From the NCBI GenBank assembly GCA_951230915.1, contig OX579638.1, positions 8,388,696-8,452,695 on the forward strand: DNA of 64,000 nucleotides. The letters are read 5' to 3'. This stretch comes from Antitrichia curtipendula (taxonomy: Eukaryota; Streptophyta; Bryopsida; Hypnales; Leucodontaceae). Positions 11,851-23,635 of this stretch are shown here, in pieces (within the stretch, counting starts at the first letter, position 1; every line of letters begins with the position of its first letter). The translations under genes and the position numbers were made by a program. The notes beneath the pieces were generated by a model. It was not told where the DNA came from. It ran no database searches and saw only the letters and a list, made by a program, of their open reading frames with translations.

Positions 11851-12179
11851 AATCCTATGAGTTTTGGGGTGCGTGGATTGTTTGGTTGTTGACAATTTCT
11901 TACCCATGGTGCCGGATTTTGCTCCGGAGTGTGCCGGATTCGGCCGTGTCCGCTGAACGAGGCAAAGGAGGGATGCATGATTGGATGAATGCGGGATGAG
12001 GGGACGCAAAAGAGAGTGGGGGTGGATGAATGTCGGTGTGGGGGGAGGTTGACAGGATCAATCTGGGTCGGCGTCGCTGTGATGAGAGTTAAGCTTACCC
12101 CTGAACCAGTGTGCCCTGTGCCGTTGCCGCAGCCAAAATAAAAGTTTTAAAAAATAAAAATAATTTTAATTTTGATTTA

Positions 12180-13860
12180 AAAAAAATTCAATATGGAGAA
12201 TCTTTCATGCATGAAGGAGTGCAAGGCTTTGTTGCAGTGTGAGAGGTTGCATTCTTGATACAAATATAAAGCTTTATGCACGAAGGAATGCAAGGGTTTT
12301 GTTGTAATGTGAGAGTTTGCATTCTTGATAGATTTATGCACGAAGGAGTGCAAGGGCTTTGTTTCGAGTGCAAGGGCTTTGCTTCATCTCCTTCTATAGA
12401 GAACTTAGTTGTGCTACACAATAAGAAAAAATAACAAATCATAGGACTCAACATGTTCCATTAAAAATGGCATCAGAAAACAAAAAGCTTCAAATTTTGC
12501 TTGCAAAGAGAGATAACCTCTACAAGAATGCTTATTTGGGAAAGTTCATTCAAGGAAGTCAAAAGCTTAGGAAGGAAGCCTCCTCTCAAGACAATTATTT
12601 TGCCAGCAAGCACATAGACATTGACATTTCATAGTCATCTACACATGAACCACCACCTTCTTTCTTCCGTTTGGCCTCCTTCAATACTTACATCTCATTT
12701 TGTTTTAGTTTTTTTGTACAATTCAGATCAACAACATGGAAAGGGGTACTTGAATTTTTTTTAGCACATCAATGCTCTTGATTTTTCTGAAAGGAGGAGG
12801 AAAGAAACTGTTGGAACAAGACTTGCTTGCATCTTTTCAACGGATAGTGTGCGAGGTTGTATTATTGGTAAAGTTTTATGCACAAAGGAGTGTAAGGGCT
12901 TTCTTTTGTAGCCTTTGGACATGCCATGTAAAAATTATGGTTCTTCCAAAATATAAGATAATTTAATTCCATTTTTGTAAAATTAAAAAATCCATAATTT
13001 TCACTTTGTAGGTTGAAACTTTACAAAACTGGCACGAATAGAAAGCTTTCTCTACAAAGGAGGCAAAAGGCTTTGTTTTGTGGTGTTTATACATGCGGCA
13101 TGGAAGTTATGATTTTTTCAAAATAAAAGATAATTTATTTAAATTTTTGAATTTATAAAAACTTTGAAATTCCATAACTTTCACACTGTAGGTCCAAACG
13201 CCACGAAACAAAGTCCATGCACCCTTCTTTGCCAAGAGCTTTTGAGCAGTACTAAGAACATTGTTAGATGCCTTACAGTTTGTTAGATCTCAGCATATCA
13301 AACCAATAAAACCAACAACCTAATTTAAGGTATAGACTAGTGTATCCTAGACCATTGCCACAACCAAAATAAAATTATCAATAATTTTCAGACTTTTTAA
13401 TCCATTAAGAATGTGAAATTCAATACCTTTCACATCATAATGTGATGTGAAGGGTTGCGTCCTTTGGTAGGAATAAAAAGCTCAATGCACAAAGGAGTGC
13501 ACGGGCTTTGTTTTGTGGCGTTTGGACATGCCATGTGAAAGTTATGGTTTTTTCAAAATAAAAAATAATTTAATTCAATTTTTCTATTTGAAAAATTCAT
13601 AATTCTTACACCATAGTTCCAAACGCCACAAAACTAGCACAAATAGAAAGCTCTATGGGCAAAAAAGTGCAAGGACTTTGTTTGGTGACATTTGGACATG
13701 TGACCTAAAAGTTATCAATTTTCTAAAATAAAAGATAGTTTAAATCAATTTTTGAATTCGTAAAAACTTTGAAATTCTATTACTTTTACACCATAGGTCT
13801 TAACACTATGAAACAAAGTCCTTGCACTTCCTTGCCAAGAGTTTATGAGAAATGTTAGAT
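12180..13860. repeat. Array of diverged repeats (GCAAGGGCTTTG family)
   Basis: Words such as GCACGAAGGAGTGCAAGGGC followed by GTTTGGACATGCCATGTGAA recur near 12,215, 12,280, 12,335, 12,885, 13,060, 13,490 and 13,670. Each larger unit also carries an inverted version (CCATAACTTTCACA...CCAAACGCCAC) near 13,170, 13,600 and 13,780, so units can fold back. A related block lies at 20,580-21,040. The family is not identified, and the short open frames are by-products of the repeat. Confidence 0.65.
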
Positions 13861-14585
13861 CTCAATTTATCAAACAAAATAAACAACCTATTTTAAGGTA
13901 TAAATAGTTATTGCCTCTTTTGAGGTGATAGTGATAGTGTAAAACTACGTACAAACACAATGGAAGGGTAGTTATGTAATCAATTTTGTATACGTGGCAT
14001 GTAGCCATTGGACAAAAATCATTTCTAATTTCTTACATTGAAACATTCACTCTCCAAGTTTAATTCCTTCTTCTTCAATTCTTTTCTTCACGTAACAAAG
14101 CCTAATTACATTAAAAAAATTCAACTCTGCAAAAACGACAACAACAACGATCTAATGAAAAACTACAATTTACTCTTCATATTGCTGCAATCATTGTTTT
14201 GCACACTCTACCATACCACTTTAGTCAAAGCACAATAAACACAAAATTAGATCAACAAGAGCGACAACACAACACATTCATGAGTTCAAGGCAACAACAA
14301 TTTGTTGCAACCCTAATTGGCTACTCAAGGGGAAATTCTCTTGTGAAGCTATTGACAAAAAGATACATTGAATCCTGCTATATGGCATTGCATTATTCCA
14401 TTGATTCAAATGAATAGAAGGAAAAAACCACTTACTGATGTGGGAGGACATGGGTGCAATATCATTGGCCATGAGAAGAGCAATTACCAGCATTTGAGAA
14501 TCTTGTTGTTGATGATTGTCTACAAAGAATTGTGAGCTTGATTTTTGTCTAATTAGAGTTTGATTGGATCACAATCGAATTTATA
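13861..14585. other. Intergenic, nothing recognised
   Basis: AT-rich DNA. Open frames at 14,038-14,417 lack any domain I recognise. Confidence 0.4.
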
Positions 14586-14589
14586 ATTT

Positions 14590-15170
14590 TGCTGCTCAAC
14601 ATTTTGAAGTGGTTAGATGCCCTTTATATATTCTACTTGTCATTGAACAAGAGGATGTGTCTATCCAAACATTCAATCAAACTCTCTACGTTATGATGAA
14701 GAAGAATACAATTGACAACAATTGACATACATGCCACATTTAACTACTTTTGGACTACTCAATGAATTCTGGACTAAACATCCAAAGGTCACGGGATAAT
14801 AACATTGTGAGATCTCCCAATGTTTCTACTGATCTCTCGATGTTTAAGATTATCTCCCGATGACCATTATTAATTATGGACTTTCAAAAATCTAGAAGTA
14901 GTTAAATATGGTATATACCACAATAAATTTCTAAATTTCGAGTGGTTTTTAGCAATTGCAAATTTCAGCAGCAAAAAAATCCAAGAGCAATGATTATGAA
15001 AACATAACATATACTAATAGAGAAGAAAGATGCCCAAAGAGATTTGAGTGGTTCAAGTCACATTAAGGAGAGCACCGGAAGACATTTGAATCTAAAGATA
15101 AAACTAAACTTAAAACATTGTAGCATCTTCTAATCGCATCTTACATAAACTTTTCAACGCAGACACAGGC
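14590..15170. repeat. Dispersed repeat, related copy at 57.3 kb
   Basis: The sequences TATCCAAACATTCAATCAAAC near 14,660 and GAAAACATAACATATACTA near 14,997 recur in the same order at 57,338 and 57,492. The copy at 57.3 kb is shorter between the two blocks. Class unknown. Confidence 0.5.
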
Positions 15171-16318
15171 GGCCAATAGCTTCAACAATAATTTTCTTTT
15201 ATTTACATCGCATAACAGCAAAGGGTGGGCTTGTTTATTTTTAATCGCATAACAACAAAGGGTGGGTTCATTGCACAACTATTGATTTTTGACTTTGAAG
15301 AGGGGCTCATGTTGGGACTGCTCGACTCTTTTGAAGAGATAGGATAGTGTGCCTTGTGACAACCATTGTCACCAAGGCTTTTATTTTCATTTTTTCAATT
15401 CAATATCACCTTTAAGGCGATATGCTCTGAAATTTTAAAGAAGGGATGGCGACCTGTTGGTTTCTTTGGGTTCATTGTAGTGTCGAGATCTACGTTTCCA
15501 TGGTTTCATTTTTTGACGGCAAACAATTCCATAATAGCATTCCAATGGCGACCTCATCCAAGAATTTAATGCACAGAAGGCAACAACAAACACACGTGCA
15601 GTGCAAATATGGCAAATTCAAGTGAGTGACCCATAGCATTTTTGGCGAAATTTGTGAGCCAGATTGACATTACAAAATAGAACATCAATTTGCAAAACAG
15701 AAACTAAAAAAAAGACAAGCTCAAGTTCTCTAAGTTCTTTACTATGCATGACCTGTGCACACACACACACACACACACACTCCGATGGCTCAATGAGAAT
15801 GTGCCTAAACATTCAAAATTCAAAACTAAGCAGAAGTAGTTAGGCACATGCACAAAGCATCGAATACCTGCCTACAAACAAGGAAACTCCGACGCCCAAG
15901 TAAGAAGGTTGCACAATACACTTGCTATTCGGAAACAGTTGGCTCAACAAGTTCAAAAGCAACAAAGTGTTCACAATTACAACAAAAAGCCAGCAACCAA
16001 CAACTTCACATGTATGAGCAAGAAAAGAGCCAAGGTAAGTCCACTCAATGCAAGCAGCTGCTCCCATCTTGCAAGCAGTAAGATCCCACAGGATCAGGTT
16101 CCATTGCAAATAATGGACGGAGTAAACAAAAACAAAAAGTCACTACATAAAGTAACTATGTGGCCAAACTGCACAGACAACTCTAAAAACCGAGTGCCTC
16201 AAACTCTATAGCCTGTACGATTCTATAGACCTAAAAGCCTGAAACTAGAACACCAATTAAGCTAACATGCATTCCCGACGAATCAAGCTAGGATTCAGTC
16301 AAGCTGCAGAACCTGCAA
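15171..16318. other. Non-coding stretch beside the hAT relic
   Basis: No gene supported. It contains the CA microsatellite at 15,758-15,780 and probably the 3' flank of the hAT element. hAT terminal repeats were looked for here and not found. Confidence 0.4.
15758..15780. repeat. CA dinucleotide microsatellite
   Basis: An uninterrupted run of CA repeats of about 23 bases. Confidence 0.95.
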
Positions 16319-19300
16319 TTAGGCATGGGACAGGTATTGCCCTTGCCCTTTCTCTCCTGTACTAAACAAATCCTCAAAAACTCTCTGATAAGGGAAATTC
16401 TCCAATGTAAAAACTTTCTGGGAGTACATCCCAACTGCCACCTCCAAGTTATCAACAAGGGTAGCTCTCAACTTCGATTTGAGAAAAGAAAGAGATGAGA
16501 AGGTCCTCTCATCCTCCACAGACCCCATCACATGTGTAACGGCAATCTCGACTAATTTGATAAACTCCGAGAATTTTTTTGTTAGGCTGTTGTTCCCATC
16601 AAGCACCCTCCAAACTTTTGTGAGCGGGTTCAAGTCAAAAGATGGAAGCATCGCTGCTCGGGCGTTGGACTTCATACAAATTTTAAACAAACCTCGCTGT
16701 GACATTAGCAGATCACGATTGATCAAGGGCGACAACACAAGCTTGCCACTGCCTTTCCCGAGTGTCTTGCTATGTCTGTAAGTGTCCATGATAACTCTCA
16801 GGTGTGCAACAAACTGATCCTCAACGTTGCCCTCACACCAAAATTGTAGGTACAGAATCCCTAATGCACTCATTACATTTTGAGTAGGGAATTGGAAATC
16901 AAGCTCGTGGATGAGCTTAGTTGCAGCCCCTGCCACAATAACATTACAAGTACACTATCAGAAGAAGGATAATCCTTGACAGGAATGATTTCAATAAACT
17001 AGAAACCCCCATGAAAACAAAACCAGCCTTTGCCGCCCAAGATTTAGTTTACGTTTGTTTTTATTTTTGCCAATCCTTGCCAAAAAAAAGTAACTTAAAC
17101 CAACAAGGACAACAGTAAGAGCAAGCCAGCCCTTGCCACAACAGAATCGAGCCACCTGAAAAATGGTGAGAACACAATCAACAGCTAAATCTCGAATTCA
17201 CAAACAAGTCCTAAATTCTAACGAATTTCATGAAAACAATGTATGCAAGCAGTCTCATAAAGCCAAAGAAACACTAATCTCACCGGTGCACTCTTCTTTA
17301 ACTTTTGCAAGCAAAGTTGCCCACACAATTCAATCAACGGGGACAAGTTTGTGTTCCGCATGGATTTGTTCATCGTGACAAACAAAGACAAGTACCGTTG
17401 ATCCATCACTGCGGTCTGTGTTCCACTTCAAGTGAATCTGCTCATGGCTGCAGTCAAGTAAAATTTGGAAGGACCAAAATTCATCTGTGGAAAAGTTAGT
17501 GGACGAATCCTGATACATGTTGCGGAGAGATGCTTGGCAGATCTTGACTGATGCTATGAAGTTGCATATGAAGACATCACGCTTCTGTGCAAAGTTCACA
17601 AGAGTGTCAATTGCATCTAGGAGCGGCAACAATGCTACCATGCCGAGTAAAGTGTAGGGATCCAATAAGAGCACCAAGCAGGCCTGAACACACCAATGCC
17701 AACAGCACAAATCAGCACAAAAGTAACCAATAAGTATACAAATAAGTAATCAAAGTAAAGAATGAAAAGAGCTAATGAGGAAAGTAAGATCTAATCAAAT
17801 TAAGAAGTAATCACTCTAAGCACCTAATCAAAGAAGCAAGTAATCAAAGCAGCAAGTGAGCAAAGTCACAACTAATCAAGCTATAAAGTAATCAAACAAA
17901 GAAAGAATGAGCAATGAAGAACAAATGAAGAGAATATAAAAATTCAAATGCAAAGAAATTGATCACCTCTACTTTCTTGTTGTCGTGCAAGTTTGTGGTC
18001 ATAGAATAAATTAGAGTACGGTACTCAGAGAACAAGCGATGAAGTGGCTCTATGAAGGAGACCCAACGTGTTTCCACTCTTTTCAGCATCTTGAGACCTT
18101 TTGTTTTTGTTGATTCCGCCAATGACTTGAATTGGGTGAAGCGTTTGGGACTTCTGTTGAAGTAAGCATGTATTACTTGGAGCACCTTTTTGATGGATTC
18201 AAAAATCCCAAAACTCTCCAAAGTTTTAAATGCAAGGTTACACCTGTGAGCAACATAGTGAACACCATGACAAAAAGGGGCAAATTGATCTCTAAGCTGC
18301 ACCATAACACCAATACGTACACCAGAGAATGTAGAGGCACTGTCACAGCCAAAGTTGATAAGCTTCCCTACTACTATTTTGGTATCCAAGCCACTGCCAA
18401 TCGTCATACAATCAACTATGATTTTAGTCAAATTCCCAGCATTAGAAGCACAATCAACTCGCTGCAATGCTACGAGCAACGGGACACGAACCCAATCGCA
18501 CACCATGTAGCAATAAACCGATATGTAAATCGAATTATCTAGCTAGGGCAGTGACCTCATCTACCGTCAATGCTAGAAAGTTAGCCTTCTGAATAAATCG
18601 TTGATTCTCTTGGACCACAATCTTATACATGCTAAAAACCATAACCCACCCATTGTTATTACACCAGTGAGCACTAGGTAAATCTAGAACAACAAGCAAC
18701 TTGTAAAGATTTTGACATGCCTCAAATTTGACCATTGGACGACCACTTTGCAAGACTTGGAATAAGGTGGCGAATTGAACCCTTTTCCGCCTAGACTCCA
18801 CTATTGTGCAGTGATTAACCTGCTCCAAGATTGATGATGGTGAACAAGCAACATAGAGTCTCGTGTTTTTTCTATGTTTGCATTGAGCTGCAATCACTAC
18901 AAGAAAATGGGGGTATAAATGACTTGTCCACAATGACTGCACCGACAACAATGACTGCAAAATAGTCATTTTGCAGTCATTGTTGTCGGTGCAGTCATTG
19001 TGGACAAGTCATTTATACCCCCATTTTCTTGTAGTGAATGTAGTGTTCACCCTTCTTGACGCCATACTGAGGTAGGTCTTTTTTGGTAGTACGTTTTCCA
19101 TCATGTTTTCACAAGGTGTTTGATTTTGGGGCTATGATGCAAGATTTTTGATCGAATTCATTGCAGACTTTGCACTTAACCATGTGTAGAACACCATCAG
19201 TTGCAAGTATACTCTCAGCCTATGGAAGTTTTGCGGCCCACTCCGTTTGAAATTTTCAAGTTTGTAGATCATAACGTTGTTGAGCCTTGGTCTTTGAAGT

Positions 19301-19800
19301 TTCAGCCTTGCCTCGCACAGTTGTCCCCTTCTTCCGTGGTGAAGACTCCGCTTCTTCATCTTCCTCCTCTGATCCATTGGATAGCTCTTTTAAGCCGCAG
19401 TTGTCGTCTGAGGAATCAGACACAACGATAAGAGGAGACTTCGAGCTTAAAATTTGAGTATCTCCAGAGCCAGTGGACAATCCTGGTGCTGCATAGTCTT
19501 GTCACTAGCGGATTGAAAATCAAAAGATGGGTAATCAGGAACACCGTCGGACTCAGCTCCAGGGACATCAGGGAAGCGACTATTGAGGACCAGCGAGAGA
19601 GGGTGGTCTGGCACCGATCCACGAGTGCTGGTGAAATATGTTTGCAGGGTTGCCTTCCTAGAAGCTTTGCGTCGCGCATTGGCAATGGTAAGCTGCTTGA
19701 CATCCTTCTCCCAATACGCAGCCGCCTGCTTCAATTCCGGTTTGTTCTTCTCCAATTCGGCAGCCCGCACCACCAATCATGCCACAAGTTCATCAGAACA
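16319..19800 (-). pseudogene. hAT transposase pseudogene with introns
   Basis: Read on the minus strand, the pieces follow the order of plant hAT proteins: an N-terminal zinc-finger-like region (TEWAAKLP..., CKVCNEF, about 19,130-19,290), then the core with DEVTAL (18,537-18,560) and the VRVPLLVALQ region near 18,450. The hATC dimerisation region (VEDERTFSSLSFLKSKLRA) lies in the last exon, 16,929-16,319. Two introns look real: exon 17,683-17,284 joins cleanly to exons ending at 17,967 and starting at 16,929. It is dead: in-frame stops at about 19,274, 19,237, 19,107 and 17,330-17,332, a frameshift near 18,540, a probable second shift near 19,460, and a CACTA MITE inside the coding part at 18,895-19,036. 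Terminal repeats of the hAT element were not found. Confidence 0.85.
18895..19036. mobile_element. Perfect palindromic CACTA MITE, 142 bp
   Basis: Left arm 18,895-18,962 (starts CACTACAAGAAAATGG) is an exact inverted copy of 18,969-19,036, with a 6-base loop. CACTACAAGAAA is the classic terminus of plant CACTA (En/Spm) elements. The 3-bp duplication AAT flanks it (18,892-18,894 and 19,037-19,039). Removing the insert and one AAT restores an open frame (KKGEHYIAAQCKH) in the surrounding hAT relic. Confidence 0.93.
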
Positions 19801-20560
19801 ATCTTCAGTTGAAGATATGACAGAGAAGGACCACAAATTCACAAACGAAGTGGACAAATGAAACAACAGCCGGAAGAACTTGTGGCCAATCTCAAACAAA
19901 CCACGGAGATCAAATAAGCCAAGCCAATGGCATTCCAATTATGGACTACAGTAATTGGAGGCACCACCTCCTTCATCTTGAATTCGCAAAACTAAACCTG
20001 CAATCACAAAACTACAAGGCACAGCGTAGTGGTAACAAATGCAACAAGAATGAGCAATTAGCACCGCGCCGCCTGTAGTACTCCCAAACCCTTAAACCAT
20101 GAATGGTGAATAGGCTGAAGGACCTAGCGCACGGAGTGGTGACCATGAATCTAGTAACAGCGTGCGGAGTGGCGAAAGCAAGAAAATGATTGCAAGAGGA
20201 GTGGCGATCAACAAACCTTAACTGCGGCAAGAGTGGCGAAACCAAGTCTGTGGGATGTTGTGTACGGATGATGTCAAGGCAAAATAATTCGCTGCACACC
20301 CTAATTTTGGGCGATACCCATTGGGTGAGAACCACCCCCAGCTATATAACTGGCAAGCAAACCCCCATTACCCCCCAAAGTTGGTGCCCCTATGGCTACT
20401 AGGGTATGAGCTCAAGTGCACAAGGGACAAAATTCTTGTTTTTTGGGCAAATTTTCTTCATGGGGACTTCGCCAACAAGGAACTTTGGGTGCAAGATGGC
20501 TTCGAAAAGCCAAAAATAAAACCCTTGGTTGTCACAACCAAAATAGAAGTATAAATAGTT
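19801..20560. other. Non-coding stretch, nothing recognised
   Basis: Upstream side of the hAT relic on the minus strand. No bounded repeat or gene could be supported. Confidence 0.35.
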
Positions 20561-20579
20561 TTTTAATTTTTTTAATTTT

Positions 20580-21060
20580 TTAGTTTTTTGAAAATCAGTA
20601 TTTTCTATAAATGAAGGAGTGCAAAGGTTTTGTCGCGGAGTGAGCAATTGCGTTCTTCATACAAATAAAAAACCTTCTTGCACATAGAAAGCCAATGGCT
20701 TTGTTTCATGGTGTTTAGATATGCCGTGTGAAAGTTGTATTTTTTCTAAAATAAAAGATAATTGAATTGAATTTTTTTAATTAAAAAAAACCCATACCTT
20801 TCACACTTTAGGTCTAGCATAAAACTGGCATCTATGAAACTGGCATTGATAGAAAGCTTTATGCACAAAGGAAACAAGGGCTTTGTTTTCTAGCGTTTGG
20901 ACATACAGCGTAAAAGTTACGATTTTTATAAAACAAAAGATAATTTAATTTAATTTTTGAATTCATAAAAAATATAAAATTCCATAATTTTCACACCATA
21001 GATTTAAACACCACAAAACAAAGTTTGTGCACCCTTCCTTCCAGTAAACAACAGAATTTA
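20580..21060. repeat. Second block of the GCAAGGGCTTTG repeat family
   Basis: It shares AATGAAGGAGTGCAAAGGTT, GTTTAGATATGCCGTGTGAA, AAAGATAATT and inverted CCATAATTTTCACACCATAG words with the array at 12,180-13,860, in the same order and orientation. Confidence 0.65.
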
Positions 21061-22490
21061 AGGTATAGATTGTCCACTAACTTGAGCAGTCACTTGAATA
21101 CTCAAAAAAAAAAAAAATTTATAGATATTGATTTCAAAAGCTTTAAAATTCAACTATAATCCATTTATGTTTTTCTCCAATTTTAATATCACTTTGAATT
21201 ATGTAAAGATGATTACTATAAATGTTTTATCCTTTAATAATTTAAAAACCAGATATTCAAATTTTGAACATTGGATGAACACATATTCATCTCAAGTGTA
21301 CACAAATGAGTTTTACATTCATCAATTAGTTTTAAGATTCTTTACCATTTGCATGGTATAGATTCTAAAGACTTTGATTTGCAAATATTTTATAATGCAA
21401 AGGATATTAGTAGGTTTGACTTCAAAAAATAACTTTTTCAATTCAAAAAATAGCTAGAATAAAAAAATAAAATAAAAATCTTCAAAAATTACTATGATTG
21501 AAGTTTAATATTTTGAATGGAAAGAAAATAAATTCTTGTGAAAATTATAAATATTCAATCTACAATTGATTTTTGAAGAATTATTTTAATTTTTGGCTTC
21601 AAATTTTACTAAAAAATATTTGTTTATAGTATACTACTTGATTTTACAGTAAGGATAATTATGATCTATGGATCATATTTCACAAGTTTACAACTTCTAT
21701 TTGAGAATCATCAATGAAGTATCTTTCTAAGTTGTATTTTATAATATACTTTCACAATTTTAGAAATTTGAACTATCTTGTGGTCCTCATGAGGGTCCTC
21801 ATGAGGTTAAAGGTTCAATTTTATTTTATTTATAAGTTTTATGTAACTCAATACTATCAAATTGGTTATGAAGAAAGTTTTTCTTTTAAAGATTCTGGTA
21901 TTGCCTGGAATGAATAAGTAGGTATTTGGACCAAACATTGGCTTAAACACTATGTTCATCATCTTGAATATGAATGTCAGAGTGTTTACGGATTAAATTT
22001 AGAGTATTAAAGTAGAATAAATTACTAAAACTTTGATCACCCGTAAATTCAAAATTTTCTCCTTCAATTATCCTTGTTGTTCATCTTTATTGATCCAAAT
22101 GCAAGTCAGTTCTATATAGGTTATAAAAAATGTCTAATAATATATTCATTTTGTCATTCAAAAGCAATAAAAAAAACTAAGAATGACCTAGTAGATTAGT
22201 TTTTTTGACGACTTACTATAAACGAAAAGATGAAAAAATTCAGTCATGTATTCAATTGGAGGAAAAAAATACATTTTTGTCTTCAATTTGTATGAAATAT
22301 AGAGCCCAAAACAAATTTCGTAATAGATTGATATCAACCAACAAAAAATGACCTTCAAAAATGGAGAAAAATTTGGACTTTTGAATGCTAAGGTTGGTGT
22401 GCATAGAGGCATCTTTGATTGTAATAGAATGTAATAGTATCTCATTTCTTACAAGTCATGTTTTTAGATGACACTTGCATTATAAGCAAG
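21061..22490. other. Very AT-rich intergenic DNA
   Basis: No gene, RNA or bounded repeat recognised. Open frames at 21,128-21,361, 21,714-21,917 and 22,188-22,445 look like chance in AT-rich sequence. Confidence 0.45.
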
Positions 22491-22501
22491 TGACTTTTTA
22501 A

Positions 22502-22796
22502 CCCCTAAAGGATCAAGTGACATTTTTTTGGCAACATAGTATTTTTGGTCATCCATTTACAAACAAATTTTTTTTTTTTCCTTTAAAATTTTCACACAAC
22601 ATGTGGTGAAGGGATAGCTTTAAGGCGCAACAATTTCCATAACTTTTAACCACATGATTAAAAAGTTTTTGAATAACATGTACTTTCTTTCAATTCTCAA
22701 TATAAACAACCCAGGCAGTTTAGAAAAAATTACTTAAAACAAAAATAAAAATGTGAGCTCGGTTTTCTAGATTTATGTATCAATGTAAAAAGCTTT
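22502..22796 (-). repeat. Repeat family D copy, cut by assembly gap
   Basis: It starts with TTTAACCCCTAAAGGA, the family D terminus in reverse orientation. It follows the reverse complement of the 39.0-39.27 kb copy (CACACAACATGTGGTGAAGG, CAACCCAGGCAG) until the N run begins. Confidence 0.75.
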
Positions 22797-22996
22797 NNNN
22801 NNNNNNNNNNNNNNNNNNNNNNNNNNNNNNNNNNNNNNNNNNNNNNNNNNNNNNNNNNNNNNNNNNNNNNNNNNNNNNNNNNNNNNNNNNNNNNNNNNNN
22901 NNNNNNNNNNNNNNNNNNNNNNNNNNNNNNNNNNNNNNNNNNNNNNNNNNNNNNNNNNNNNNNNNNNNNNNNNNNNNNNNNNNNNNNNNNNNNNNN
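22797..22996. other. Assembly gap (200 N)
   Basis: Exactly 200 undetermined bases, most likely a fixed-size scaffold gap. Any frame translated across it is meaningless. It falls inside a family D repeat, which probably caused the break. Confidence 0.98.
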
Positions 22997-23635
22997 TATG
23001 GGCAAGGCAAAGCTTGCTAGGAGAGGAATGCTCCTTAATTGCTTGCCATTAACTCCCAAAAGGTCATTCAATACAACCAACACTTACTCAACAATTAAAA
23101 TCAGTAAACAAAGATTTTTAGTGGGACAGAAATTGTATTTGATTTGGAGGTTTTTAGTGAGACAGAGGGAGTATGAGGTACAAAAATCCAAGCAATGTCT
23201 CTCAACTACCTTGTTATTAAGTTTTAAATGACACAAATCTTTAAGTCTTCCTAATCAAGGGAACAATTTCATGTTTTGTATATGCTCAAAACAAGCAACC
23301 CATAATGATCACATTCATAACCTTAACAATGTTTCTCTTGTTTTATAGGATGAACGTGTCATGCTTCGACGTGGAGTTCAAATACCGTATTCAAATTGAG
23401 CTACCTATTTCTCATACAGCAGATGCAGTCATTCTGTATGAGCAACTGCACTTCCAAAAATGAGCTAAATTGCATCCAGCACTAAGACTACCTCCTTCAC
23501 ATAATTCTTTGATGTACAACGGTGCAATTGCACCAGCATAAGAATCATTGTCTCAAAGTGTCTATTCTACTCTTTTCACCTCATCACATCCAAGAACGAT
23601 TTGCGTCTTTGTACTCAAGCACATGATTATGGTAT
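22997..23635. other. Intergenic, 3' side of the HAD gene
   Basis: No gene recognised. A GGGACAGAGGGAGTA-like word at 23,159-23,174 resembles the terminus of Stowaway-type MITEs, but the partner end was not found; it may lie in the gap. Confidence 0.35.

Noticed and set aside
16319..19800. Domesticated, functional hAT-derived gene
   Set aside because: Several in-frame stops, at least one frameshift and a MITE in the coding part rule out an intact protein.
22730..23083. Open frames across the N run
   Set aside because: They are translated from undetermined bases and carry no information.
23113..23175. Stowaway-type MITE at 23.1 kb
   Set aside because: Only one terminus-like word is visible; the partner end is not found and may be in the gap.
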